Shown: positions 20,632 to 31,130 of the stretch, in pieces
How the letters are laid out: each line of letters starts with the position of its first letter
How positions within the stretch are numbered: the first letter of the stretch is position 1
Source of the DNA: Ahaetulla prasina
Lineage: Eukaryota > Chordata > Lepidosauria > Squamata > Colubridae
Reading direction: 5' to 3'
Length of the DNA stretch: 64,000 nucleotides
Assembly: GCF_028640845.1 (NCBI RefSeq)
Contig: NC_080542.1
Coordinates: 149,853,298 to 149,917,297 of the forward strand
The notes under the pieces: generated by a model
Seen by the model: the letters and a program-made list of their open reading frames with translations, nothing else
Database searches by the model: none
Told to the model about the DNA's origin: nothing
Position numbers and translations under genes: made by a program

Positions 20632-21660
20632 CTATTTGCCATTACTGGCCTCCTGAAGCTTTGAAGCAGACAACGGAAGCTCCTCCTCCGGTATCTTCCA
20701 TCTAGCTCCTCCCACAGCTTCCATACTGGGATCCTGGCTTTTACTTTGAGACTGTTGCTCTTCTTTACGCTTAAGGGCTCCTCTTGTCACCCTTTGCTCT
20801 TGTGGTTCCTCTAATACTGGCAGCAATGAAGGCTCTTGGATCACCACGCCTTCTTGAATCTCTTGAAGTTTTTCTATCACTTCTATTTCGACTTTCAAAA
20901 CTGTAGAGAGAAAATCCTTTGCCTTTAAAACAGTGTCAATTCTATATCTCCTTCCTTGATAGAATACTGTCAGTCCAACTGGCACCTCCCATCTGAATTG
21001 AATCTGGTGTTTTTTAAGTTCTTGTGTAAAAAAAGCAAATTCCTTCCTATCTCTTAACATCTTTGAAGGAATCTCTTTCAACACCTTCAGCTCCTGTTCT
21101 CCAATTTTTAAAGTTGTCTGATATGAAACTTGCAGAATCTGATTTCTCATAGTCCTTTTCACAAAATAAACCACAATGTCCCGAGGAAGCTTTCTCTGTC
21201 TTGCAATCCAGGAATTAACTCTATATATTTTATCAATTTGGTAAGCTACCTCTTGGGGTTCCACTTCAATAAATTCAGCCAATGCTTCTGATATAATTTT
21301 TCTTAAGTCTTCTCCTCGCTCTTCTTGCATACCACGAATTCTAAGAGCTCCTTCCATAAGTTTATATTGTAATATCACAACCTGATCTTCATTTTGATCC
21401 ACTTTTTTCTGAACACCTTTCATTTTGTCTTCTAAATGCTTATTTGACTGAGAGATCTGTTGCATTTCCACTTCCAATCCCTCAATTTTTTTACTCAGTC
21501 CTTGAACTGCCGTGAGAATATCTTCTCTTATTTTTGCATTGAAATTCTCCATCATCTCTTTTTGCCTATCTTCAGAAAGTTTTAATTGTTCTTTCAATAT
21601 TTCCTCAAGACTTGGTTCAGATCCCCTTCTTCCAGAAGGCTTTAAAGGTTTAGCTGCCAT
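20632..21660 (-). CDS. L1 ORF1 protein (RNA-binding chaperone), intact frame
   Basis: A continuous 342-residue frame with an ATG start, opening Met-Ala-Ala-Lys-Pro. Residues about 15-95 are a charged heptad-like coiled coil (trimerisation region, e.g. LSKKIEGLEVEMQQIS). Residues about 100-190 look like the L1 RRM, with LRIRGMQEERGEDL and then RKLPRDIVVYFVKR. Residues about 195-265 are the C-terminal domain, with VLKEIPSKMLRDRKEF and FYQGRRYRIDTV. A basic/acidic tail of about 75 residues is less conserved. Known ORF1 proteins bind LINE RNA and act as chaperones; here the partner ORF2 is broken. Length is typical for vertebrate L1 ORF1. Confidence 0.9.
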   Translation of the reverse strand: MAAKPLKPSGRRGSEPSLEEILKEQLKLSEDRQKEMMENFNAKIREDILTAVQGLSKKIEGLEVEMQQISQSNKHLEDKMKGVQKKVDQNEDQVVILQYKLMEGALRIRGMQEERGEDLRKIISEALAEFIEVEPQEVAYQIDKIYRVNSWIARQRKLPRDIVVYFVKRTMRNQILQVSYQTTLKIGEQELKVLKEIPSKMLRDRKEFAFFTQELKKHQIQFRWEVPVGLTVFYQGRRYRIDTVLKAKDFLSTVLKVEIEVIEKLQEIQEGVVIQEPSLLPVLEEPQEQRVTRGALKRKEEQQSQSKSQDPSMEAVGGARWKIPEEELPLSASKLQEASNGK

Positions 21661-21989
21661 TCTGTCTTCAAAAGAATCAGGAATTCAAACTTAATAGCTT
21701 TCCTTCCCTCCTTTCAGTATAAAAAAACTCCGTTTGTAACAATCCACAAATAACGCTACTTCATCGTACTAAAAAAATTTTACTTTCACTTTCAGACGCC
21801 ATTTTAAAAGTCAATTAATCAAAGACAAAGAAAGGTTTCAAGTTTCAAAAAGGGAGTCGGTACTTGCCGTGCTGATTCTACATCAAAGATCAAACACTTG
21901 TGAAATTCCCGTCTGCTTAGAAAATCAATCAATTTAATAAGTTCTTTTGAGCAGAAGCGACATTCCCACTCCTTTTTCCTGATAAAAAC

Positions 21990-24472
21990 AGGAGCGTGTT
22001 GGAGGAACTCAATGAAATTGAGATGCAAAGCAATGACGTAGCCAACAGTGCTGACAAATTCCCTGAAATCAAGAAAAAGATCCAGAATTTCAAGAATCTG
22101 TTCAAGCAACACAGGCAGACTTTCCAGAAACAGCTGGCCGGAATGTTGCCTTCCATCCGGGGAGGAGGGCAGGAGGAAGGGACCCTGGTGGACCTCTTGA
22201 TGTCCATCAAGGAGTCGCCCTTCAATAGCCAAAGACTCTGTGAATTTCTGGACACCAAGAAAAGAGAAATTAATCATGTCAACTCTTATTTGACTATTCT
22301 AAGTGAAAAAAAAGTTATCTCATCCAAGACCAAGCTGGAAAAAATAGTCCTTGACCCAAAGAATTTATATGTAGTCTCCTTTATATTCACTTCTCTACAT
22401 AAAACAGAGCCGTTTCTGTTGAGCTTACAGGACTGGCTTCATGATCATTTGGTGCAAGAATCAGTGAAGTTGACAAGGTCCAGTCTTGGGCAGGAGGAAG
22501 ACACACCCTGGTTTGAAGACCAGGAGAGGACCCGCAATGCTCGCCGAGCTGCCAAATCCATCAAAGACTTTCTCAGCGTCAATCAATCCGATGAGAAGGT
22601 CCGCTTTGTTGTGGCCTCATTCCCAGATGTGGACAACCCAGAAGCCTCAATATACCTTTATGAAGATGGAGAGCTGGTCAGCAAGAACTTTGAGTTGCCC
22701 TCAAAACCTCTCCCTTTCCTGATCAGTGAACTGAGACACAACAGCATTCAGCTGAAGTTTCAGCCAGCTGAACATGGAAAGGCTACAATCTCCAGCTATC
22801 TGGTAGAGTACAAGATTGCAGGGGAAGAAAACTGGAAGACTGTGAGGACAGAGGATGCTGGGGAGATGTTCCTGCTGAAAGATCTGCCTCCAAACACAGA
22901 GTACCAGTTCCAGTACGCTGCTTGTTGCAAGCTTGGATTTAGTAAATCCAGTGACCTGAGCCCACCCATTAAGACCCTTCCCACCAGCCCTCCTGAGAAA
23001 TTAAGAATGGTTACTGCAGCATCTTCTGTCATCTCTGTGGCCTGGATGAGTCCCAGCATCATTGCCTCAGGAATTGTGGTCAAGGAGTACAAGGTGGAGT
23101 ACAGAACGGTGGAGGCTGGAGCTGGGAAACACCAATGGACTGAAAAAAGGACTGGGAGAAAAACAGAATTTTATCCCATTGAACGTCTAAAGCCCCAGAT
23201 GATGTATAGAGTACGGGTGTCAGCTGTGTGTGATAATGGAGCTTTGAGTGTCCCCAGTGAGGAGGTGGAGGTCTCCACATCACTGGAGGAAGAAAATGCA
23301 GACAATGTAACCCATCAGTTCCTTCAGGAAAGCTCCCTGGTGGAGGACAGACAGCCATTAGTGTTCATTCTTCCTTTGAAGGAAGTCTCCTTAGATGCTT
23401 CCACCTCCTGTCTAATGTACCAGCTTGGAAAGGAGAACCTGGAAGTGCCCAACAAAGTGATCCTGGTCAGGGGAGAAACAGGATGTGGGAAAACCACTCT
23501 GATCAATGAGATGATCAATTATATCCTGGGTGTTCAGTGGGAAGATAATTTCAGATTCAAACTCATTCATGAAACCTCCCAGAGAAGAGAAGCTGGAAGC
23601 AGGACGTCTGAAGTCAGAGCCTACATGGTGAACCATCAGAAGTGCTTCCGAATTCCCTATTCTCTCACCATCATTGACACTCCAGGATTTGGAGGCACAA
23701 GAGAGCAAGACAAACTGGTTGAGGAGCAACTCCTGGAGTTTTTCTCCACCCCAGGGGGCATTGACCACGTGGATGCCATCTGCTTGGTGGCCCAGGCCTT
23801 CCTTGCCCATTCAACTCACATCCAAAAACGTGTCTTGATTCCATGCTTTCCATGTTGGGAAAAGACCTGAAGGAAAACATCCAACTCCTCATCACCTTTG
23901 CGGATGGGGGGACCCCACCTGTCCTTGAGGCCCTCAAGGAGGCTCACCTGCCATGTGCTCAGGATGAGTCGGGAATCCCTCTGCACTTCAGATTCAACCA
24001 TTCAGCCCTCTTTGCTCCCCAAGAAAATGGAGGAAGCCCGAATGATGTAGCCCAAATGTTCTGGAAAATAGGCACCAAGAGCATGAAGGATTTCTTTGAC
24101 TCATTAAAGATGGTGGAGACCAAAAGTTTAACCTTTACCATGGAGGTCCTCAAGGAACGTCAGGAGCTGGAAGCTGCTCTTAGAAGACCTCCCCCACCTA
24201 AAGTTGAGCAAGTGCACCCAAATAATTTCCAGATCAGTATTGATCCAGCAGCCATTGGGAAGCTTTCAGTTTCCAGGTGCCAGGCGGAATATCGGATTGC
24301 AGAAGAGAATTGGAAAAGTCGCGATGTAAATGACCCTAAGGATCAATTCACCCTTGAAGATGTCCACCCAAATCTTTGGTACCAATTCCGATGTGCAGCT
24401 GTGACTCAAGGAGGGCTCAGTCAACAGAGCGAGACGATCACTTGCGTCTGTCCTATGAGAAGGCCAGCTGAG
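21990..24472 (+). pseudogene. SNTX/FN3/GTPase/GIMAP gene copy 1: remains of the large exon
   Basis: Homology to the intact gene begins at about 21992, at the residue equivalent to about 277, the start of the FAT-like helical region, and ends at a GAG/GTAACT donor (24473). The whole SNTX N-terminal region and first coding exon are missing; a minus-strand L1 occupies that place. Remaining domains in order are the FAT-like region, the thioredoxin-like region, two FN3 domains, the P-loop GTPase (GETGCGKT; IDTPGFGG, lacking two residues found in copy 2) and a third FN3. A one-base deletion near 23835, inside the GTPase, shifts the frame, and the rest is read in another frame (23843-24472). No ATG matches a real start; the open frame starts where homology starts. 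It is a pseudogene, though transcription is possible. Confidence 0.9.
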
Positions 24473-24524
24473 GTAACTGAAGGAGGAGAAGGAAGAGGAG
24501 GATTAGAATAGCCTGATATTAGTT

Positions 24525-24640
24525 ATGGATGCTCCTTGTCTGGAGATTTTTAAGAAAAAACTAAGCAGTCAGTTGACCGAAATGATATAGGGTCTCCTGC
24601 TTGAGCAGGGGTTGAACGGGAAGGCCCCCTAAGTCCCCCA
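24525..24640 (+). mobile_element. CR1 LINE 3' end in the intron of copy 1
   Basis: GGATGCTCCTTGTCTGGAGA, TTTTTAAGAAAAAACTAAGC and the GGTCTCCTGC...AGCAGGGGTTGAAC phrase are diverged CR1 3' landmarks. It lies just after the splice donor at 24473. Confidence 0.6.
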
Positions 24641-25094
24641 CTGCCCACTGAGGGTGGAGAGCCATGGGGCTGGGGAGGTTCCCGAGTGGTTGGCCGGGAA
24701 CATAGGGGGTAACCTAGAGGAAGACAATCTGGGGGGACCCTTGGAGACAATCTGGAGCTGTAGCAGGAGCAGCTAAAGCCCCAGAGAACAGAGTCTCTTC
24801 AAGCATGGAGCCGGTTGTGGGGAGCTGCCAGCCACTTTGGACATCAACCCCTCCCCCCCGTTCCTGAAACCCCTGAAGTGCAGGGTCCCAAGAATTGAAG
24901 GGCTGCATAAAAAGGGGAGTGGCATGTGGGGGGGGAGGTTCAAATGGGTCTGCCTCAAGGACAGTGAGGAGGGGGTGGCTTGTTTTTACCCCCCCTCCAA
25001 TTCCTCCCTGTGTCTTCTGGGGGAAGAGTGTTCCTGGCAACCTCCCTGCAAGGCAGCCTCTCCTGTGGCTGACTCTGTTTCGCTTCCCATGCAG
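24641..25094 (+). repeat. intron of copy 1, duplicated with 62060-62667
   Basis: Matches the last intronic 600 bp of the intact gene in order: CACTGAGGGTGGAGAGCC-like start, GACCCTTGGAGACAATCTGG, CAGGAGCAGCTAAAGCCCCA, and the GCATAAAAAGGGG and TCTTCTGGGGGA landmarks before the small exon. It confirms the gene was duplicated genomically with its introns rather than retroposed. Confidence 0.85.
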
Positions 25095-25149
25095 AAATCC
25101 CGGGTTTTGTGCTGTGCGACTGGTCTGGAAATGCCTGGAAGCATCGGAG
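25095..25149 (+). pseudogene. copy 1 small exon (55 nt)
   Basis: A pyrimidine-rich acceptor (CTTCCCATGCAG) precedes AAATCCCGG, and GGAG/GTAAAG follows. Length and phase (starts phase 0, ends after one base) are identical to the 62668-62722 exon in the intact gene. It encodes 18 residues linking the third FN3 to the GIMAP domain. Confidence 0.8.
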
Positions 25150-25273
25150 GTAAAGTCTTGGCCCCTGGGGGTGGGTGGGGTGGAAGATATTGTCCTGGGT
25201 GGATGGACAGGCTTTGATGCCTGTATGCTGCTGACTGGACCCCTTCTTCTCTCCTCTCCCCTTTGGGTTGCAG

Positions 25274-25878
25274 GGCCTGAACGGAGGATCGTCCTGGTGG
25301 GCGAAAGCGGAAGTGGCATAAGTGCAACGGGAAACACAATCCTGGGAAGCAAAGTCTTTCACTCTGGGTGGTCACCAAAGGTAGTACTAAGAGTATGCCA
25401 GAAGGAGGAGACGCAGCTGAATGGCAGGAAGGTTGTGGTTGTAGATATGCCTGGCTTTCTCCATACCAGTCGTGCAGACAAGTATATTGCTACAGAAGTG
25501 AGAAAGAGCATGAAGCTTTGCTCTCCGGATCCCCACGTCTTTCTGCACGTCATGCATCCTTTGGGTTTCTTCCGGCAGATCAAAACGTTTTTTGGCCATA
25601 AAGCCACAAATTACAAGATCATCTTGTTCACCGGCAAAGATAGCCTGGAAGGTGAATCTCTAGAAAATTTTATATCTTCCAGAAAAGAAAATCTGAAGGA
25701 ATATATTGCTGAATGCGGGAACCGGTTCCTGGCTTTCAACAACTGGGCCGAAGGGGCGGAACGAGAGGCTCAGGTGGCCGAACTGATGACCATGATCGAT
25801 GATCTGGTGTGGAGGAACAGATCTGCTCCTTGTTACACGGAAGACATGATGAACGTCAGCAAAAGACACAACTTCTGA
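25274..25878 (+). pseudogene. copy 1 terminal exon: degenerate GIMAP/AIG1 GTPase
   Basis: Starts after GGGTTGCAG and ends at TGA 25876-25878. The frame is open for about 201 residues, but two changes argue against GTPase activity. The Walker A motif reads GESGSGISAT, with isoleucine replacing the lysine that contacts the nucleotide phosphates (the paralogue has GKTGNGKSAT). Seven codons are deleted after the VMHPLG segment, in the helix before the G4 region. The G3 motif is DMPG and the G4-like motif FTGKD remains. Compared with the intact gene it is 21 nt shorter. It could still bind partners, but with the upstream frameshift I call it part of a pseudogene. Confidence 0.85.
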
Positions 25879-25931
25879 TTGTTTCCCTTTCCCTCAGAGA
25901 CCAGAAAGTCTCTCTAATTCAGCCTCTCCTC

Positions 25932-26356
25932 CAGGGGTGAAATCTAAAAAAATTTGCCACCAGTTCTGTGGTCGTGGCTTGGTGGCCGTGGCTTGGTGGT
26001 CGTGGCTTGGTGGTCGTGGCTTGGTGGTTATGTGACTGGGTGGGCAGGGCCTACATGACACCAATCACATCATTCTTTCTTCTCTTTCTCTCTCCCTTTC
26101 TTTCTCTTTCTTTCTTCTCTCTCTCCCTTTTTTTCTTCCTTCCTTCCTTTCTCTTTCTTTCTTCTCTCTCTCTTGTCAGCCCCGCTTCACCAGGGCTGCC
26201 ATTCTGGCGGGGACGGCAGCCGACGGAGTCAACCACTCCACATTCCAGCCATTCGGGAAGCCTCACCCTGACTCCACTTGCTAGCCCTGCATCCTGTCAC
26301 TCGCTGGTGGCTCCCTCTCCTCGCTGATTCTGATCTTGCGTGATATTGCAGTGCAG
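25932..26356 (+). mobile_element. hAT-like MITE start plus pyrimidine tract and shared block X1
   Basis: CAGGGGTGAAATCTAAAAAA starts at 25932, followed by four or five copies of a 14-bp GTGGYCGTGGCTTG motif. A CT-rich tract (26070-26180) and a block shared with 28280-28360 and 31660-31840 come next (CACCAGGGCTGNCATTCTGG, CAACCACTCCACATTCCAGC). No coding content is supported. Confidence 0.6.
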
Positions 26357-26485
26357 TACTTTAGGCCTCGGTTCTTTGCGAACTGAAGCCTGCACAAGAA
26401 TGGAGGAAAGGCCTCCCTATTTGCAAAGCCTTTTGCTGTGGATCTCGAGTAGGTCTCGGTTTGCAGAGATCTGAGGCCTAAAGTA
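26357..26485. repeat. small element with perfect 13-bp inverted ends
   Basis: TACTTTAGGCCTC (26357-26369) and GAGGCCTAAAGTA (26473-26485) are exact inverted repeats enclosing a 129-bp segment with CTCGAGTAGGTCTCGG. Copies lie at 28018-28147 and 31848-31978. It looks like a MITE or a foldback element. Confidence 0.7.
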
Positions 26486-26492
26486 TTGTAGT

Positions 26493-27012
26493 CAGTGGTG
26501 AAATGTAAAATTTGTTGCTACCAGTTCTGTGGGTGTGGCTTGGTGGTCGTGGCTTGGTGGCCGTGGCTTGGTGGTCGTGGCTTGGTGGCCGTGGCTTGGT
26601 GGCCGTGGCTTGGTGGTCGTGGCTTGGTGGCCGTGGCTTGGTGGCCGTGGCTTGGTGGCCGTGGCTTGGTGGCCGTGGCTTGGTGGCCGTGGCTTGGTGG
26701 TCGTGGCTTGGTGGCCGTGGCTTGGTGGCCGTGGCTTGGTGGCCGTGGCTTGGTGGTCGTGGCTTGGTGGCCGTGGCTTGGTGGCCGTGGCTTGGTGGTC
26801 GTGGCTTGGTGGTCGTGGCTTGGTGGCCGTGGCTTGGTGGCCGTGGCTTGGTGGTCGTGGCTTGGTGGCCGTGGCTTGGTGAGCCATGTGATTGGGTGGG
26901 CGTGGCCAAACCCCTTTTTAAAGCATTTTTTTCTACTGGTTCACCCAAACCAGTAGTTTTTATCATTACCGGTTCATGCGAACCGGAGGAAACTGGTAGC
27001 ATTTTATCCCTG
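26493..27012 (+). mobile_element. hAT MITE with an expanded internal minisatellite
   Basis: The ends are CAGTGGTGAAATG and CATTTTATCCCTG, imperfect inverted repeats. Flanks are the 8-bp near-duplicates ATTGTAGT (26485-26492) and ACTGTAGT (27013-27020); 8 bp is the hAT target-site length. The paralogous copy at 31984-32304 has the same ends and flanks. This copy is about 200 bp longer because of the 14-bp array. Confidence 0.85.
26530..26882. repeat. 14-bp minisatellite, about 25 copies
   Basis: Units of TGGCTTGGTGGYCG differ almost only by C or T at one position. All three plus-strand frames stay open, and the tryptophan/glycine-rich or histidine/proline-rich open frames are artefacts of the period. 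The paralogous MITE at 31984 has about one unit here. Related short runs lie at 25975-26040 and 28190-28220. Confidence 0.95.
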
Positions 27013-27107
27013 ACTGTAGTGCAAGATCATGTGAGATCACGGCTCCCAGAAGCTTCCAGTCTTAGTGCGAAAAGCATTGGCAAGCCAGTGGCAATATGTG
27101 ATATGAT

Positions 27108-27928
27108 TTTTTTTTTGTCACAAACATCAACATAAATCTGCAAAATATCATATAAGCATATATATGACCAAAATATGTAATAATTGTATTAATGTCAGAG
27201 ATGTGGTATGGGATCCAGACAGGTGAGCTGTATTCAAGAATAAGTCTAGCAAATGTTTTGTATGCTCTGATTAGTAGTGTAGAGTTTTTGGAAAAGAAGC
27301 TACGCAAAATTAGGTTTCCAACTCTTAGAGCCTTTTTTGGTATGTAGTTGCAGTGGGCTTTGGTCACTGCTCCAATCTCTTTGGCTTGGAAAGGTAAATA
27401 AATTAGCCTGAGGGAAAGATAGAGAGCAAGGCCTGAGAGGAAAGATGGGGAAAGGAGGAGGAAGGGAAAAGAGATTGAAAGGAAGGGAGGCAAGCCGAAA
27501 GGGCACAGGCAGTGGAAAGAGTGGCCAGCAAACAGCATGAGAAGATGGAGAGAGAGAGGAAGGAAGAGCCGACCGGCTGACTGACTACCGTCCCACAGTG
27601 TGACCTCCCTGTTTGGAAGAGATGACAAGACAGCAGAGTCCAGATGACCAAAGCAGGTGGAGCTGCCTGAGCGAGGGATCAGGGTGGACTGGCAGCCATA
27701 ATGACAGACAGTTGCACCTGGGTGCCTGGAGAGCAGGGCCAGGAGAACCTGGACTTTCAGGAACAGATTCTGGGGGAACATCTGCCAACACCAAACACTG
27801 CAGATCTTAAATGCAAATTGATAAATACAAGAACCAGTGTAACAAATTGCCTGAATTTATCCTCTTGTTAAACAATGGTACATTTGATATTATATTTGTT
27901 TGTGAAACATGGCTGAACTCATCCCTCC
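27108..27928. mobile_element. family A composite 1 (inverted 3' part joined to a forward 5' part)
   Basis: 27108-27365 is a minus-strand family A tail and reverse-transcriptase end, with an internal deletion at 27191 between two ATTGTATTAAT copies. At the GCAGTGGGCTTTGG/TCACTGCTCC junction (about 27363) it meets a plus-strand family A leader. That leader runs through CCTGGAGAGCAGGGCC to the endonuclease start and stops at CCTGACTCCA (27928). The same junction is found in composites at 30043 and 38669. Confidence 0.8.
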
Positions 27929-28360
27929 CTGACTCCACTTCCTAGCCCTGCATCCTGTCGCTCGCTGGTGGCTCCCTCTCCTCGCTGATTCTGATCTTGC
28001 GTGATATTGCAGTGCAGTACTTTAGGCCTCGATTCTTTGCGAACTGAAGCCTGCACAAGAATGGAGGAAAGGCCTCCCTATTTGCAAAGCCTTTTGCTGT
28101 GGATCTCGAGTAGGTCTCGGTTTGCAGAGATCTGAGGCCTAAAGTATTGTAGTCAGTGGTGAAATTCAAAATTTTTTACTACCAGTTCTTTGGTCGTGGC
28201 TTGGTGGTCGTGGCTTGGTAGTCATGTGACTGGGTGGGCAGGGCCTACATGACACAACTCATGTCATTCTTTCTTCTCTTTCTCTTGTCAGCCCCGCTTC
28301 ACCAGGGCTGCCATTCTGGCGGGACGGCAGCCGACGGAGTCAACCACTCCACATTCCAGC
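27929..28360 (+). repeat. block X2: copy of the X1/X3 mosaic segment
   Basis: Repeats, in changed order, the 129-bp inverted-end element (28018-28147), a hAT-like start (28154, CAGTGGTGAAATTC) and the CACCAGGGCTGCCATTCTGG block. It joins family A at its left edge through the shared CCTGACTCCA and an L2-like LINE at its right edge near CCAGCCTGG. Confidence 0.7.
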
Positions 28361-29512
28361 CTGGGAACGGGCCACGGCTGGGGCTTTGGACCGTGTCATG
28401 CCTTTGCGGCCTCTGACCCGGCGTAGATCTCAATTGGCTCCTTGGTTTTCCGAGGAGCTGAGGGAGATGAAATGCCGGAGAAGACGCCTAGAGAACACCT
28501 GGAGGTCGAGCCGTTCCGAGGCTGATCGGACACTAGTGAGGTCTTTTACTAAGACCTACCTAGTGGCAATGAGGGAGGCGAAATGTTCTTACATTTCCAC
28601 CCTCATTGCATCGGCAGATAACCGCCCGGCCACCTTGTTTCGGGTGACCCGTTCCCTCCTTTCTCAGGAGGGTCGGGATGACCCCTTACAGGGACGTGCC
28701 GAGGAGTTTAACGGTTATCTATACGATAAAATCGTTCAGCTTCGGGATAGTCTGGACCAAAATTGCGATGATCCAAGCGAGATGACGGAGCCTCGTCTTG
28801 TTGAGGTGGTTTGGGATGAGTTTGATTCTGTGGCTCTCGAGGATGTGGACAGGTTGCTGGGTAGGCTACATGCAACCACATGTTTACTGGACCCGTGCCC
28901 CTCCTGGTTAGTACTGGCTACTCAGGAAGTGACACGAGGCTGGCTCTGGGGAATTATAAATGCTTCATTGGTGGAAGGGGTTTTCCCCCCTGCCTTGAAA
29001 GAGGCGGTGGTGAGACCCCTCCTCAAGAAACCTTCCCTCGATCCAGCTATTTTAGGGAATTACCGTCCAGTCTCCAACCTTCGCTTTGTCGCGAAGGTTG
29101 TAGAGTGTGGTTGCATGGTAGCTTCCCCAGCACATGGATGAAGCTATCTATCTAGACCCGTTCCAGTCCAGCTTCTGGCCTGGTCACAGTACGGAGACAG
29201 CTTTGGTCGTGTTGGTTGATGACCTCTGGAGGGCCAGGGATAGGGGTTGTTCCTCTGCCCTGGTCCTATTAGATCTCTCAGCGGCTTTTGATACCATCGA
29301 CCATGGTATCCTGCTGCACCGGTTGGCAAGTTTGGGAGTGGGAGGCACCGTTTATCGGTGGTTCTCCTCCTATGTCGCCGACCAGTCGCAGACAGTGTTG
29401 GCAGGGGGGCAGAGATCGTCCGCGAGGTGCCTTACCTGTGGGGTGCCTCAGGGGTCGATTCTCTTGCCTCTCCTGTTCAACATCTATATGAAGCCGCTGG
29501 GTGAGGTCAATA
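28361..29512 (+). pseudogene. family B (L2-like) LINE, polymerase fragment
   Basis: Frames 28386-29141 and 29134-29571 align with residues of the longer copy at 44044-45930. Shared motifs include LFRVTRSLL, LKEAVVRPLLKKPSLDPAILGNYRPVSNL, STETALV, LLDLSAAFDTIDHGILL and TCGVPQGSILLPLLFNIYMKPLGE. A frameshift lies near 29115, where the GKVVE helix region is damaged. The element stops before the YADD box at 29512, where it is fused to a minus-strand family A sequence at GGGTGAGGTCA. Confidence 0.88.
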
Positions 29513-31130
29513 GTAGACAGTTTTTGGTTGAAGATTTTGGGGTTTGGAGTAGAGACTATGGGGTCAGGTAATGAGTTCCAAGCATTAACAACTCTGTTAC
29601 AAAAGTCATATTTTCTGCAATCAAGATTGAAGTGGTTAACATTAAGTTTGAATCTATTGTTTGCTCTTGTATTATTGCGATTGAAGCTGAAGTAGTCTTT
29701 TACAGGAAGGACATTGCAATAGATGATTCTGTGTGTTAAACACAGGAGTCGGTGGAGTTCTAAGTTTTCTAATCCCAGGGTTTCAAGTCTGGTGGTAGAA
29801 GGTATTTTGTTGTTTTCAGAGGAGCGGAGAACTCTTCTTGTAAAATATTTCTGGACGCGTTCAATTGTATTAATGTCAGAGATGTGGTATGGGATCCAGA
29901 CAGGTGAGCTGTATTCAAGAATAAGTCTAGCAAATGTTTTGTATGCTCTGATTAGTAGTGTAGAGTTTTTGGAAAAGAAGCTACGCAAAATTAGGTTTCC
30001 AACTCTTAGAGCCTTTTTTGGTATGTAGTTGCAGTGGGCTTTGGTCACTGCTCCAATCTCTTTGGCTTGGAAAGGTAAATAAATTAGCCTGAGGGAAAGA
30101 TAGAGAGCAAGGCCTGAGAGGAAAGATGGGGAAAGGAGGAGGAAGGGAAAAGAGATTGAAAGGAAGGGAGGCAAGCCGAAAGGGCACAGGCAGTGGAAAG
30201 AGTGGCCAGCAAACAGCATGAGAAGATGGAGAGAGAGAGGAAGGAAGAGCCGACCGGCTGACTGACTACCGTCCCACAGTGTGACCTCCCTGTTTGGAAG
30301 AGATGACAAGACAGCAGAGTCCAGATGACCAAAGCAGGTGGAGCTGCCTGAGCGAGGGATCAGGGTGGACTGGCAGCCATAATGACAGACAGTTGCACCT
30401 GGGTGCCTGGAGAGCAGGGCCAGGAGAACCTGGACTTTCAGGAACAGATTCTGGGGGAACATCTGCCAACACCAAACACTGCAGATCTTAAATGCAAATT
30501 GATAAATACAAGAACCAGTGTAACAAATTGCCTGAATTTATCCTCTTGTTAAACAATGGTACATTTGATATTATATTTGTTTGTGAAACATGGCTGAACT
30601 CATCCCTCCCTGACTCCATTATTCCAAACAAAGAGTATCATGTTAACCTGCAGAGGAGGTGGAGTGTCTATCTTTTACAAAAAGTCACTGAATCTAAAAA
30701 ATATTCAAGTTTCACATAAACTTTCTCTTCCTGAGACTATTGTATGCAACCTGTCCCTTAACATCACACTTCGATTCTTACTATGCTACAGAGCCCCTGA
30801 CTACGACATCGCTCATGCAAACAAGTTAATCACACTACTAACATGGGCTACCTCTTGCCCGTATCCTCTCATCTTCCTGGGTGACCTTAATCTACCTTCT
30901 ATTAACTGGATAACAAATGAATGTACAACTGAACCCATCCATGCTACCCTATACAACGCTGTTACAAACCTAGGCCTTGAACAACTAGTAACTAACAATA
31001 CAAGACTCAACAACTGCCTTGACTTCATCTTCTGCAACAACACAAACTCAATTTATGGACTACAAATAAAAGAACCCTTTTCCAACAGCGACCAATATTA
31101 CGCCTTTACATAAATCGTCATAATAATGGT
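29513..31130. mobile_element. family A composite 2
   Basis: 29513-30043 is a minus-strand reverse-transcriptase C-terminus (NSTLLIRAYKTFARLILEYSS, NTIERVQKYFTRRVLRSSE). At about 30043 the strand switches, exactly as in composite 1, into a plus-strand leader (30044-30490) with the minisatellite-like AAATTAGCCTGAGGGAAAGA at 30080. It continues into endonuclease frames (30492-31113). It ends at about 31130, where an L2-like 3' end takes over. Confidence 0.8.
30640..31113 (+). pseudogene. family A LINE endonuclease fragment
   Basis: Open for 157 residues. Motifs of an apurinic-type endonuclease are visible: RGGGVSIFYKKSLNL, FLLCYRAPDYDI, PLIFLGDLNLPSINW (catalytic GDLN), NNCLDFIFCNN and EPFSNSDQ, where the family reads NSDH. 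An almost identical fragment is 39266-39739, and the minus-strand copy is 47246-48232. The frame before it (30492-30719) is shifted, so the domain is split. No polymerase follows. Confidence 0.82.

Larger units (their letters stand above)
16227..21990 (-). mobile_element. nearly full-length L1 LINE (family C)
   Basis: On the minus strand the element runs from a leader starting near 21990 (a likely start, AAAATGGCGTCTGAAAG, sits at 21808-21793) through ORF1 (21660-20632) and ORF2 (20547-16470) to a 3' untranslated region. It ends in a poly(A), seen as a T run at 16229-16239. Two later insertions, a CR1 tail and a SINE, lie inside ORF2. Its 5' side abuts the truncated host gene copy at about 21990, so the missing 5' half of that gene was lost at or near this boundary. 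Confidence 0.85.

Noticed and set aside
26478..27135. Tryptophan/glycine and histidine/proline repeat proteins up to 207 residues
   Set aside because: Products of a 14-bp minisatellite inside a MITE; open on both strands.
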